Assembly (NCBI GenBank): GCA_030530215.1
Contig: JAUMVJ010000002.1
Coordinates: forward strand, 124,001-188,000
Source of the DNA: Coriobacteriia bacterium
GTDB lineage: Bacteria > Actinomycetota > Coriobacteriia > Coriobacteriales > Eggerthellaceae
Direction: 5' to 3'
DNA: 64,000 bases
The notes under the pieces: generated by a model
The model's database searches: none
The model's input: the letters and a program-made list of their open reading frames with translations, nothing else
Told to the model about the DNA's origin: nothing
Shown here: positions 17,152 to 25,992 of the stretch, piece after piece
Numbering within the stretch: position 1 is the stretch's first letter
Layout of the letters: each line of letters starts with the position of its first letter
Program-made: the position numbers and the translations under genes

Positions 17152-17196
17152 AGCGACTGATCAGCTGCTTTAAACCCTCCTAGCTGATCAATCGCT
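17152..17196 (+). other. 15-bp inverted repeat with 15-nt loop in the leader of the acyl-CoA dehydrogenase gene
   Basis: AGCGACTGATCAGCT (17152-17166) pairs with 17182-17196 with one mismatch. The 15-nt loop ends in CCCTCCT, which could pair with an AGGA-type ribosome site such as the one at 17223-17232. It ends 42 bases before ATG 17239, so it probably lies in the 5' leader. Confidence 0.6.
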
Positions 17197-17238
17197 GAAA
17201 ACAGCACCCAGAGCAATTCATCTAGGAAAGGAACGAAA

Positions 17239-18396
17239 ATGGATTTCTCTCTTACCGACGAGCAAGAGCTCCTTATCGATAGCATTAAAGAGTTCTGCGC
17301 GCGTAATCTTGACGAGGACAAGATTCGCGACATGTATGCGAACTTCGGCATGAGCGATGAGCTTATCAAGGCTTACCTTGAGGCTGGTTTCGGCCTGATG
17401 GGCATCCCCGAGGAGCTCGGCGGCATCCCTTGCGATCGTGTCACCTTGGGCGTTTTGACCGAGGAGTTCGCACATTACGCAGGTTGCGTGACCCCCTTCC
17501 TCAACAACACGCTTGCCATGTGCGACATGATCGACTTCGGTAGCCCTGAGCAGGTCACTTTCTGCATGGACCACTACCTTGAAACCGGCAAGCCCATCTT
17601 CTCGCTTGGCTTCTCCGAGCCCGGCGCTGGCTCCGATAACTCCTCGATGTCCGCCACTGCTCGCAAGCAGGCTGACGGCACCTACAAGCTGAACGGCCAG
17701 AAGACCTGGGTCACCCAGGGCGATGTTTTCCCTTACATCCTGGTAGTTGCCAAGGACGAGGATCCCGCTCCCGAGAACAGCAAGATGTCTATGTGGCTGG
17801 TCCCCTTGGAGTCCGAGGGTCTTTCCACCGCTCCCTTGCATAAAATCGGCCAGCAGATCATGCCCTTCTGCGAGGTCTACTTCGACGACGTGACCCTGAC
17901 CGAGGACATGCGCGTCGGCAACCCCGGCGAGGGCTTTGTCAACCTGATGAAGAACTTCGAGATGGAGCGCTCGCTCATCGTTGCTCAGTGCCTCGGTTGC
18001 GCACAGGCTGCAATGGACGATGCCGCAGCATATGTCAACGAGCGCATTACTTTTGGCAAGCCCTTGAAGAGCTATCAGCTCATCCAGGAGAAGCTCACCG
18101 AGATGGAGATCTCGCTGCAGAACACCCGCAATATGCTCTACCACACTCTGTGGAAGATGGATCAGGGCGAAAGTGTTCGTATTGATTCTGCTCTTCTTAA
18201 GCGCTACGGAACCCGCGCCTGCACCCAGGTAGCTTCCGAGTCCATGCAGATTTTCGGTGGTCTTGGCTACACCGAGGACATGCGCCAGGGCCGCATCTGG
18301 TCCGACCTGCGCGGCATGGAGATTGCCGGCGGCACCAGCGAGATCATGGTTCACATCGCCGGTCGTCAGCTCGCCAAGAAGTACGCAAAGAAGTAG
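17239..18396 (+). CDS. Acyl-CoA dehydrogenase family protein (probable enoyl-CoA reductase), paralogue 1
   Basis: FAD-dependent enzyme that interconverts acyl-CoA and 2-enoyl-CoA; in this operon it probably reduces the enoyl-CoA made by the dehydratase. The 385-residue protein has the usual three domains, with FSEPGAGSD (FAD/substrate loop), RITFGKPL and the C-terminal QIFGGLGYTED. The catalytic Glu of the short/medium-chain class (in YEGTSEI) is replaced by Gly (IAGGTSEI). Glu243 in the helix FEMERSLIVAQ occupies the position of the base in isovaleryl-CoA dehydrogenase and may replace it. No etfAB genes are present in the window. Operon start is unclear because of the hairpins upstream. Confidence 0.88.
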   Translation: MDFSLTDEQELLIDSIKEFCARNLDEDKIRDMYANFGMSDELIKAYLEAGFGLMGIPEELGGIPCDRVTLGVLTEEFAHYAGCVTPFLNNTLAMCDMIDFGSPEQVTFCMDHYLETGKPIFSLGFSEPGAGSDNSSMSATARKQADGTYKLNGQKTWVTQGDVFPYILVVAKDEDPAPENSKMSMWLVPLESEGLSTAPLHKIGQQIMPFCEVYFDDVTLTEDMRVGNPGEGFVNLMKNFEMERSLIVAQCLGCAQAAMDDAAAYVNERITFGKPLKSYQLIQEKLTEMEISLQNTRNMLYHTLWKMDQGESVRIDSALLKRYGTRACTQVASESMQIFGGLGYTEDMRQGRIWSDLRGMEIAGGTSEIMVHIAGRQLAKKYAKK

Positions 18397-18480
18397 GCCT
18401 TGATTGTCTGAGCCGATCAGGCAAGTACGGCGGATTCGGGTGAGAAGCCCTTAGGGCACCTTAGAGGGAGTGAAAGCAAA

Positions 18481-19269
18481 ATGGTAGGCAATCGTTACTT
18501 GGGGATCGATGTCGGTTCAACGGCTTCGAAGGTTGTCATCATCGATGAGAACGCCGAGATCGTGGGCAAAGGACTTTCTGCATCCGGGGCTGGCACGCCT
18601 GGCCCCAAACTTGCCCTCGAGGCGGCGCTGGCCGAGGCTGGCGTTGCGCTTGAGGACATCTCCTCCTCATGCTCCACGGGATACGGACGTAACCTTCTTG
18701 AGTGGACCGACTACCAAATGTCTGAGCTCTCTTGCCACGCGAAGGGCGCAGCCAAGCTTTTCCCGGGCGTACGCACCGTTATCGATATCGGCGGGCAGGA
18801 CGCAAAGGTCCTGTCCGTCGGTGACGACGGCGTGCTCGAGAACTTCGTCATGAACGACAAATGCGCCGCAGGAACGGGCCGCTTCCTGGACGTTATGGCG
18901 GGGGTCTTCGGTTGCGATGTTTCCGACCTTGAGCGCTACGACGCAGAATCTACCGAGATTGCCGAGATCTCCAGCACCTGCACGGTTTTTGCCGAGTCCG
19001 AGGTCATTTCCAAGCTCGCCGGTGGCGTGCCCATCGCCAACATCGTAGCTGGTATCCATGCCTCCGTTGCCAGCCGTACCGCCGGTTTGGCTCGTCGCCT
19101 TGGCGTAAAGCCCAAGGTAGCAATGACGGGTGGCGTGGCTCTTAACTCCGGTTTGCGCAAACGCCTTGAGGAAAAGGTGGGATTCCCTATTAGTACGTCC
19201 GAGTTGTCCCAGTTCAACGGTGCTTTGGGAGCCGCGCTTTTCGCAAAAGACAAAAGCTCCCGCGCTTAG
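18481..19269 (+). CDS. 2-hydroxyacyl-CoA dehydratase activator (HgdC/FldI-like ATPase)
   Basis: Homodimeric iron-sulfur ATPase (archerase) of the ASKHA fold that injects one electron into the dehydratase at the cost of ATP. The N-terminus has the phosphate loop GIDVGSTASKVVI and the second phosphate motif DIGGQDAKV. Cys128 (NDKCAAGTGRF) and Cys167 (SSTCTVFAESE) match the two Cys per subunit that hold the shared [4Fe-4S] cluster; the well-studied activator from Acidaminococcus has them at almost the same positions. It is in the same operon as the dehydratase but separated from it by the transporter and acyl-CoA dehydrogenase genes. Length 262 residues is typical. Confidence 0.94.
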   Translation: MVGNRYLGIDVGSTASKVVIIDENAEIVGKGLSASGAGTPGPKLALEAALAEAGVALEDISSSCSTGYGRNLLEWTDYQMSELSCHAKGAAKLFPGVRTVIDIGGQDAKVLSVGDDGVLENFVMNDKCAAGTGRFLDVMAGVFGCDVSDLERYDAESTEIAEISSTCTVFAESEVISKLAGGVPIANIVAGIHASVASRTAGLARRLGVKPKVAMTGGVALNSGLRKRLEEKVGFPISTSELSQFNGALGAALFAKDKSSRA

Positions 19270-19304
19270 GCGTGGGCGGTTGCTCGGAATTTGAGGTAAA
19301 TCAA

Positions 19305-20876
19305 ATGGATCATTATTCGCAACAGGTGGCAAAGCTGGCCGCGGCCGAGATCCCCAGCGCTTCTCTGATGAGCTACATCCGCGAGGTTTACTTTTCGGCT
19401 CCGTACAGGCAGCTCATCGTCGGCTCGAGCGAATCCCTTTCGTACGCCGACGCCTTTCATCGTGCCCGCGCCTATGCGTGGCACTTAACTCACGATTGCG
19501 GAATCGGCCCCGCAAGCTCGGTTTTGTTTTCTTCCCTTAATTACGTCGATTACCTGGTAGTGGTTGCGGCTATAGCGCAAACGGGCGCACGCATGATACT
19601 TGCCACGGGTTCGGCCACCGATCTTGAGATAGCGGCATCGGTGGAGGCGACACAGCCCGATTTATCGATTGTGAACAAGCCCGAGCATGTGGATGCGCTT
19701 CGTGAGGCCTTCCCGGATATGCCGGTTGAAACGATTCGCTGCACTCATCCGGGTGTGAGGTCCATCGAAAAGGTGATCAGCTACGGCTTGCGCCACGGCC
19801 TTGATGAGATAGAGGATCGTGCGGGCGACTCGCAGATCGTGCTTTTCTCTTCCGGATCGACGGGCAAGCCCAAGGCTATCGTCAACAGACTTTCCTCGTT
19901 CGCCCACAATGGCAGGGTGCTGTCGCGGACCTTCTCGATCTCGGAGGATGAAACCTGCTATCTGCCGATGCCTTTTTCGCACACCTATGGCCTGGTAGCC
20001 ATTTATGCGACCGTGATGACGGGCGCCACCGTTTCCACGCTTGTGAAGTATCGGCCCGAAAGTTCGCTTTCCAGCATCGTTTCTACTCATGCGGCAGTGT
20101 ACTTTGGGGTTCCCACCATGTTTCAGCGCGAGCTGCGCGTGAATTCCCATAACGAATGGGATCTTTCCTGCTTGCGCGCTGGTATGGTTGCCGGTGCGAG
20201 TATCCCCGAGGCTTCTCAGCGAGATTTTGAGGAGCGCTTCGGTTGTAAGCTCATCCAGTCTTACGGTATGACCGAAACCGCGGCAACCCTTACGATGAGC
20301 CGGTTCTCTTACCCGCTTGAAAGGCGCTGCAGAACCATCGGCAAACCGATCGAGGGAGCTGAGCTTTCGCTCGACCCCGACACTAACGAGATTCTGGTTA
20401 AGGCGTCCACTATGATGGACGGCATCCTTATGCCCGACGGATCGCTTAAGCTTGATCTCGATGAAAACGGCTGGTTCCATTCCGGCGATGTGGGCGCGCT
20501 CGACGCGGAAGGCGACTATTACGTTACCGGCCGCATAAAGGACATGATCATTCGCGGCGGAATAAACATTTTCCCCGCCGAGATAGAGAACGTCTATCAG
20601 GACAATCCCGAGATATCGGAAAGCTGTTTGGTCGGATATCCCGACCCTGAGCTGGGGGAGCGTACTTGCTTGTGCGTTATTATGAACGACGGAGCAAGCT
20701 CGAGCGCATCTGAGCTTCGTCTGTACGCTCGGGGCTTGGTCGAGAAATGCAAAATTCCCGATACCGTTATGAAGCTGGGCGATCTTCCGCGCTTGGCTAA
20801 CGGTAAAATCGATAAAAAAGCTTTGCGCAAGATCGTGGTCGATGCGTTCGAGGCATCGCATCGGCTTGATGGATAG
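19305..20876 (+). CDS. AMP-forming acyl-CoA synthetase / CoA ligase
   Basis: ANL-superfamily enzyme that activates a carboxylic acid with ATP and CoA. Motifs in order: the phosphate loop FSSGSTGKPKAI, YGMTETAAT, the hinge region around DGSLKLDLDENGWFHSGDVG, VTGRIKDMIIRGGINIFPAEIE, and the C-terminal catalytic Lys in NGKIDKKALRK. ATG 19305 is preceded by TTGAGG and gives a 523-residue protein; the upstream ATG at 19272 is less likely. It could prime the CoA-transferase cycle by making the first acyl-CoA. Its TAG stop is followed almost at once, in the same frame, by the next acyl-CoA dehydrogenase gene. Substrate unknown. Confidence 0.88.
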   Translation: MDHYSQQVAKLAAAEIPSASLMSYIREVYFSAPYRQLIVGSSESLSYADAFHRARAYAWHLTHDCGIGPASSVLFSSLNYVDYLVVVAAIAQTGARMILATGSATDLEIAASVEATQPDLSIVNKPEHVDALREAFPDMPVETIRCTHPGVRSIEKVISYGLRHGLDEIEDRAGDSQIVLFSSGSTGKPKAIVNRLSSFAHNGRVLSRTFSISEDETCYLPMPFSHTYGLVAIYATVMTGATVSTLVKYRPESSLSSIVSTHAAVYFGVPTMFQRELRVNSHNEWDLSCLRAGMVAGASIPEASQRDFEERFGCKLIQSYGMTETAATLTMSRFSYPLERRCRTIGKPIEGAELSLDPDTNEILVKASTMMDGILMPDGSLKLDLDENGWFHSGDVGALDAEGDYYVTGRIKDMIIRGGINIFPAEIENVYQDNPEISESCLVGYPDPELGERTCLCVIMNDGASSSASELRLYARGLVEKCKIPDTVMKLGDLPRLANGKIDKKALRKIVVDAFEASHRLDG

Positions 20877-20888
20877 GGGATGATCCAC

Positions 20889-22046
20889 ATGCAACTTACC
20901 GAGGGGCAAAGGAAGGCCATAGAGGCCGTCAACGAATTCGCCGACAAATATTTCGACGAGGAGAGCATTCGCCAGTGGTGCCATTCGATGGGCATTCCCT
21001 CCTACGTCTACGATGCGTTCTACGAGTCGCCTTTGGGCGGTTACGTCCTTTCCAAGAATGCGGGCGGCTACGACTGCCCGTTTCTTGATCGCGTCACCAT
21101 GCTCATCGAGGTCACGCGTCGTGCGGGGGCTACGCTTCCTTTTTCCAGTGACATGAATTCCTTGGCGATGTTTTCCACCTTGCGCAAGCTTTCGCAGGAA
21201 GAAATTGTTCAAGAGTACGCCTACACCGATGGCCGAATTCGCTTTTCGCAGGCCTTCACCGAGCCCAATGCGGGCACCGATGCCCAGGCAGTGCGTGCAC
21301 AGATTTCCACCGATCCTGACGGTATCTACCTCGACGGCGTTAAGACCTTCGTGAGCTGCGGGCAGTTTTCGCCCCAGACGCTCGTTCTTGCACGCGACCC
21401 GATTTACGGTCAGCGCGATGGCGGCATGTCTATGTGGCTTGTTCCCATCAATATCGAAGGAGTTTCCACCTTCCCCATCAACACGGTGGGTCAGGAGATG
21501 CTTTGCCCTGCCGCAATCAGCTTCAAGCACGTGAAGCTTAAGCCCAGTTGGCAGATTCAGACCGAGGGTAAGCTCAATTCCATGCTCAAGCGCCAATACG
21601 GTTTAGGGCGCATCCTTGTGTGCGCTTCAAGCGTCGGCTTGGCTCTTGCTGCCATGGATGACGCGGTGGCCTATGCTGCCGAGCACGAGGTCAAAGGTCG
21701 CAGGCTTAACTCCTTGCCGCAGATTCAGGAAAAGCTCACCGACATGGAGATCAAGATCCGTGCGATGCGCATGTTCGTGCGCGATGCGGCCGTTGCCGCC
21801 GACGAGCGCGGCTCCGACTTCATGCTTGAAACGGCTTTGATGAAGCGTTTCGTGCCGGGAGCAGCAACCGAAGTTGCCTCCGAGGCCTTGCAGATCTTCG
21901 GCGGAGTTGGCTACACCGATGCCACGCGCGTGAGCCGCATTTGGCAGGATTGCCGTGGCAACCAGATTGCCCAGGGTACCGATGAGGTTATGGCGGGTAT
22001 TGCTGCCAAGGGGATCACGCAACGTGCCCAAAGCCGGGAGTTCTAA
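20889..22046 (+). CDS. Acyl-CoA dehydrogenase family protein, paralogue 2
   Basis: Second acyl-CoA dehydrogenase-fold flavoprotein of the operon, about 385 residues. It keeps FTEPNAGTDAQAV, the QIFGGVGYTDATRV segment and a C-terminal arm. Both known positions of the catalytic base look non-acidic: the YEGT position reads IAQGTDEV (Gln) and the isovaleryl-type position reads GLGRILVCASS (Gly). It may be an enoyl-CoA reductase with a different proton donor, or a non-catalytic partner of paralogue 1. ATG 20889 has AGGGG ten bases upstream; ATG 20880 is the alternative. The end converges on the metallo-beta-lactamase gene 18 bases away. Confidence 0.85.
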   Translation: MQLTEGQRKAIEAVNEFADKYFDEESIRQWCHSMGIPSYVYDAFYESPLGGYVLSKNAGGYDCPFLDRVTMLIEVTRRAGATLPFSSDMNSLAMFSTLRKLSQEEIVQEYAYTDGRIRFSQAFTEPNAGTDAQAVRAQISTDPDGIYLDGVKTFVSCGQFSPQTLVLARDPIYGQRDGGMSMWLVPINIEGVSTFPINTVGQEMLCPAAISFKHVKLKPSWQIQTEGKLNSMLKRQYGLGRILVCASSVGLALAAMDDAVAYAAEHEVKGRRLNSLPQIQEKLTDMEIKIRAMRMFVRDAAVAADERGSDFMLETALMKRFVPGAATEVASEALQIFGGVGYTDATRVSRIWQDCRGNQIAQGTDEVMAGIAAKGITQRAQSREF

Positions 22047-22063
22047 AAGTTTCTTTTGTTGGT

Positions 22064-23152
22064 TTAGGAAAGCGAATAGCGCAAAACGCCCTCTGAGTCT
22101 TGCTCGCGTTTAAGTTTGTGAGTATCTGCAAGGTACTCCAGCAGCGACAAGCTCATGGCGTAGCGTCGTATGCGCATGCCGAAATCCAAGGAAGCAAAGC
22201 TGCCATGGGAGCGCTGGGCTCCTGCGGTTGTTTCGGCAACGGTGGCCGAGCCAAGGGCTTCGACTATTTGCAGGCGCTTTTCAAGGGGCTTCTTGAATTT
22301 CGCAAGCTGGTAGTCGTAGAAAGCGCAGATGCTCTCAGTTCCGTGCAGGGGCTCATGGTGAGACATGTAAACCGTTTCGAAATTCAGTTTTTTCAGTCGC
22401 TCGAAGCTCTCGAAGAAAAGCCTGAGCGAATGGTCGTTGCGGTTGAACTGCATGATCGATGGTGCCGCATCGATAACGTGGTCGCCAGCGAAAAGGACCT
22501 TGCGTTCGATATCGGCAAAGCAGATGTGTTCAAGCGAATGCCCCGGGGTTTCAAGCACCTGTAGGTGCCAGTTGCCGCAATCAAGCCCATCGCCATCCAC
22601 TAAGGCTTGAGCTTTGTCTTTGCCTTCTGCTGGAATCTCGTTGGCATATTCGAGGGTCTTTTTGATCGCTTCAGGCTGAGAGTCCCACAGCTCGGGAAGG
22701 CCAACTGCGCAAGCGAAGTCGGAGCAGAGCTCATCGGTGACCGGGCGGCTTGGCCCATGATAGATGGCGCGGCCGCCGTGCTCGCAGAAATAGCCAAGGC
22801 CTCCAACGTGATCGACGTGGAAGTGGGTGAGCGCGGCATCGGTGCTAGCCCAAGAAGCGCCTGCTTTGTTAAGCATGGCTTGCAGGTGCTCGGTGCCGGT
22901 AAGCTTAGGGTGCCCCAGGTCGATGAAAAGCCCCGACTTATTGCGGTCAAAAAGAAGGTACCGGTCGATGCGATCGGTGAAGTAGTAATCGTTCACCTTG
23001 AAGACGGCGTGAATGAGCCCTTCTTCGGGCTCTGCAAAGGAAATGAGCTCGTAGCTGGCATCTTCAAGCAAATCGTCGAAGCCGCCGATTTCCGCAGTTG
23101 AACTGCTGAAGGTGTCGGCAGTTTTGCTCGGTATGATTTCTTGATTGCCCAT
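22064..23152 (-). CDS. Metallo-beta-lactamase-fold hydrolase, tandem paralogue A
   Basis: A 362-residue MBL-fold protein. The metal motif HxHxDH is seen as THFHVDHVGG, followed by TPGHSLEH, FAGDHVID and MSHHEPLHG, so a dinuclear metal site is expected. There is no signal peptide. The C-terminal ~90 residues (LGSATVAETTAG ... EYLADTHKLK) look like a winged-helix-type tail seen in some glyoxalase II/LACTB2-like enzymes. The next gene upstream encodes a close paralogue with the same N-terminal TADTFSSS-like signature. Convergent with the dehydratase operon; a role as a CoA-thioester hydrolase for that pathway is inference only. Confidence 0.82.
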   Translation of the reverse strand: MGNQEIIPSKTADTFSSSTAEIGGFDDLLEDASYELISFAEPEEGLIHAVFKVNDYYFTDRIDRYLLFDRNKSGLFIDLGHPKLTGTEHLQAMLNKAGASWASTDAALTHFHVDHVGGLGYFCEHGGRAIYHGPSRPVTDELCSDFACAVGLPELWDSQPEAIKKTLEYANEIPAEGKDKAQALVDGDGLDCGNWHLQVLETPGHSLEHICFADIERKVLFAGDHVIDAAPSIMQFNRNDHSLRLFFESFERLKKLNFETVYMSHHEPLHGTESICAFYDYQLAKFKKPLEKRLQIVEALGSATVAETTAGAQRSHGSFASLDFGMRIRRYAMSLSLLEYLADTHKLKREQDSEGVLRYSLS

Positions 23153-23290
23153 GGATTTCGTTTCTTCAAGGATGCTCGGTTTGCTTTATTCAAGTGTATT
23201 ACTTGAGGCGCTAATTCCCGCCCTATTGCTCTAAATATCCATGTGCGAGCTTGGTTTTGCGAACCGAGCGGCCAGGGCGGCTTTATGTAC

Positions 23291-24409
23291 CTAGATGGCC
23301 TTGTAATGGATGATCCCTTCGGAATCGGTTTCTCGTGCGATGACCTTTTGGTCGGCCAGGTGCTCCAACAACGAGAAGGTCATGGCGAATCGCCTTATCT
23401 TCATGCCTTCCTCCAGCTCGTTGAAGGAGCCGTGCGATTGCTGGGCGGCCTGCGCCACTTCCATTACGGTCGCACTGCCGAGTTGATCGATGATCTTCTT
23501 ACGCTTGGCCAGGGGTTTATCGAATTTCGCGATCATGAAGTCGTAAAAATCGTTGATGTTTTCCTTGCCTCGCAAGGGCGCATGATGCGACATGTACACC
23601 GTTTCGTATTCGGCCTTTCGCAGAACCGGGAAAGTGTCGAAGAATTTGCTTAGCAGATGGTCGTTTCGGCCGAATTGCATGATAGAGGGCGCGGCGTCGA
23701 TGATGTGGTCGCCGCCGAACAGGACTTTGCGCTGCTTGTCGGCCACGCATATGTGCTCAAGGGCATGGCCGGGGGTCTCAAGCGCAGCCAAGTCCCAGCC
23801 GCCGACCGAGAAGCTGTCGCCGGTGTGCAACTCGTGGGCGTTTGTTCCTTCGGGGAAGCCGCATTTAGTGATGTATTGCAAGGTGAAATGCAGCGGATCC
23901 CATAATTCAGGCGCCTCGGTTGCCTCGGGCCAGCCAATGGCGAAGGCGAAGTCCGCGCACGCTTCATCGTCAAGAACGTGAAGCGGGCCGTGGTACACCG
24001 CGTTGCCCCCACGATTAAGGAAATACTGCATGTTTCCTACGTGGTCGGGGTGAAAATGCGTCACCGCCAAATCGGCGCTCGACCAGTCCATCTCGGCGCG
24101 CTCAAGCATAAGATCAAGGTGCTCGCTGCCGCAAAGCAAGGGGTGTCCCAGGTCGATGAACAAGGAGCGCCCGCCCGGGCCGAACAGCAGGTAGCGATCA
24201 AGCCGATCGGTGAAGTAATAGTTTTCCACGGCGAAGACGGCATGGATAAGCCCGGGAAGTGGCTTTTCGAACTCGGTCATCTTGTAGCTAACCGAGCCCA
24301 TCAGGCTGTCGAGCTCGTTCGGGTCGGCCGACGAACTGCTGAAGGTATCGGTTGTGCTTGCTGGTTCAATAGGCTCGCGTTTCGGCGCCCTTTGGTCGTA
24401 ATCGTACAT
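23291..24409 (-). CDS. Metallo-beta-lactamase-fold hydrolase, tandem paralogue B
   Basis: A 372-residue paralogue of the neighbouring MBL protein, with the same block order: TFSSSSADPNELDSL near the N-terminus, THFHPDHVGNM, TPGHALEH, FGGDHIID, MSHHAPLRG and a C-terminal EHLADQKVIARETDSEG tail. The two genes are 138 bases apart on the same strand and probably arose by tandem duplication. A good ribosome site (GAAAGGGAG) precedes ATG 24409. Substrate unknown. Confidence 0.82.
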   Translation of the reverse strand: MYDYDQRAPKREPIEPASTTDTFSSSSADPNELDSLMGSVSYKMTEFEKPLPGLIHAVFAVENYYFTDRLDRYLLFGPGGRSLFIDLGHPLLCGSEHLDLMLERAEMDWSSADLAVTHFHPDHVGNMQYFLNRGGNAVYHGPLHVLDDEACADFAFAIGWPEATEAPELWDPLHFTLQYITKCGFPEGTNAHELHTGDSFSVGGWDLAALETPGHALEHICVADKQRKVLFGGDHIIDAAPSIMQFGRNDHLLSKFFDTFPVLRKAEYETVYMSHHAPLRGKENINDFYDFMIAKFDKPLAKRKKIIDQLGSATVMEVAQAAQQSHGSFNELEEGMKIRRFAMTFSLLEHLADQKVIARETDSEGIIHYKAI

Positions 24410-24630
24410 AGCTCCCTTTCCTTTTCGCCCCTATGATAATGCTCGGCCTAATCTGCGGATAAACTGAAAAGGCTAATTGCTTTTGCGGCAGGGGAAAGGT
24501 TTCGTATAGTGGCTTGCAAGAGGGCTCTTGCCGCAGGGTTTATTGGTCTTGCTCAGGTGCTGCGTAAGCGCAGGGCCTATCGCGGTTAGGCCCCGCTTGC
24601 AGCGTTTAGACAGATCGCCTCAACGCGCGC

Positions 24631-25992
24631 TTAGCGCCATTCAGCCATAATGACATCGCCAGCCTTGGGCTCTTCGATTCCTGGGCCGTTTGGCCTCATG
24701 TAGTACATGTTTGCCGTATAGCTTTCGGGCGTTCCGGGGCGCCCGGTGATGGGGTAAGCCACAAGCCTTCCGTCGTCTGCATATTCGGCGCGCAACAGGC
24801 TGATGTTGAAGAATTCGGGTTCGCCTTCTTTGTGGGGATGATGCTCTTTAGGGCGCACCTCGCCTCCGTGCTTTGTCCCGCTTGCGTGGCGGTGCGCTTT
24901 GGGAAATTCTTTCGCTAAGACAACCGGTGTTCGCTCGACTTCGGGTTCAAGCCCCAAGAAGGCGCGCATTAGCGGGCGAAGATAGAAATTAAGCGTAAAA
25001 GAAGCGCCAGCCGAAGGACCCGAGATCCCGACAATGGGAACCTCGCTAACAATCGCGAAGCTGGAATGGTGCCCCGGACCGTGGTTGGTTTGATGACAGA
25101 TCATCTGCCCCATTTCTTCCATGACTTCGCACGACCAGTCGTCAGATCCTTTTGAAGAGCCCGCGTTAAGTACCACGATATCGGCCATGCTTACTGCTTG
25201 GCTGATGGCTTCACGAATGTCTTCTTTTGTGTCGGCCGTGATGTCGAAGGGGATGAATTGGCCGCCCCATGCCTCGCATTTTGCCTGAACAAGGATGCTA
25301 TTGGTTTCGAAGTTTTTGCCTTTTCCGGTAAAGAGCTTGGGGCGATCGGGATCAAAGGGAACGCCGGGGGCAATAAGCTCGTTGCCGGTAGGGATAAAGG
25401 CAACCCGTGGCTTTCGAATAACGGCTACATGGGCAATGTTGCCGCTGCCAATGCGTGCGGCAAGGTCGGGTGTGATCACGGTGCCCGCAGCAACCAAAAC
25501 ATCTCCGCGACGCATGCTTGAGCCTGGCGGCCGGGTGCCTGCTCCCTTTTTGGAGGGTGCGGCATCTATGGTGACGTGCTGCTCATCTTCTGATACTTGC
25601 GCGTGCTCGATCACGATGGCGGTATCAAAGCCTTCAGGCATGGCGACGCCCGTGTTTGCAAATTCCCAATCGCGTCCACGTACCCAAGCTGAAGTGTCTG
25701 GAAGTTCTCCTTCGGCTAAATCCGCAAAGTCTTCCCAGTGAAGAGCGATGGAATCCATGGCGCAAGTGAGGCTCGAGGGCATGTCGTTGCGAGCGCAAAC
25801 GTCAAAAGCGGCAACACGACCGACCGATTCAATTAGCGGCACCTGTTCGATTAGCTTGTTGCTTGCGCTATTGGTGGCACCTTTGTGGCTATTGTTCCAG
25901 CCGAAGCCGCCTGCTCGCGAGTTGAGCGCCGCAAGCGTTTGCTCCACGGCTTCTTCGCGTGTTAATTGAATATGATTGGAATGGTCTCTCAT
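24631..25992 (-). CDS. MoeA-like molybdopterin molybdotransferase paralogue
   Basis: MoeA inserts molybdenum or tungsten into adenylated molybdopterin. The 453-residue protein shows the MoeA core: AMDSIAL (the AMDGYA-like N-terminal motif), PTGNELIAPG, NSILVQA and NAGSSKGSDDW, the clostridial/actinobacterial variant of the usual GGVSxGxxD loop. It is longer than standard MoeA (about 410) and has a His-rich insert in the C-terminal domain (AHRHASGTKHGG ... KEHHPHKEG). The tungsten-type aldehyde oxidoreductase at 45648 would need such a cofactor. No Moco-riboswitch-like fold was recognised upstream. Confidence 0.8.
   Translation of the reverse strand: MRDHSNHIQLTREEAVEQTLAALNSRAGGFGWNNSHKGATNSASNKLIEQVPLIESVGRVAAFDVCARNDMPSSLTCAMDSIALHWEDFADLAEGELPDTSAWVRGRDWEFANTGVAMPEGFDTAIVIEHAQVSEDEQHVTIDAAPSKKGAGTRPPGSSMRRGDVLVAAGTVITPDLAARIGSGNIAHVAVIRKPRVAFIPTGNELIAPGVPFDPDRPKLFTGKGKNFETNSILVQAKCEAWGGQFIPFDITADTKEDIREAISQAVSMADIVVLNAGSSKGSDDWSCEVMEEMGQMICHQTNHGPGHHSSFAIVSEVPIVGISGPSAGASFTLNFYLRPLMRAFLGLEPEVERTPVVLAKEFPKAHRHASGTKHGGEVRPKEHHPHKEGEPEFFNISLLRAEYADDGRLVAYPITGRPGTPESYTANMYYMRPNGPGIEEPKAGDVIMAEWR

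Larger units (their letters stand above)
16917..17238 (+). other. Intergenic region with two long inverted repeats
   Basis: A 322-base space within the operon without a gene. It contains the perfect 13-bp inverted repeat at 17016-17056 and the 15-bp repeat at 17152-17196, each with a 15-nt loop, and an AGGAAAGGA site serving the acyl-CoA dehydrogenase at 17239. A promoter for the downstream half of the operon may lie here, but none is clear by eye. Confidence 0.55.
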
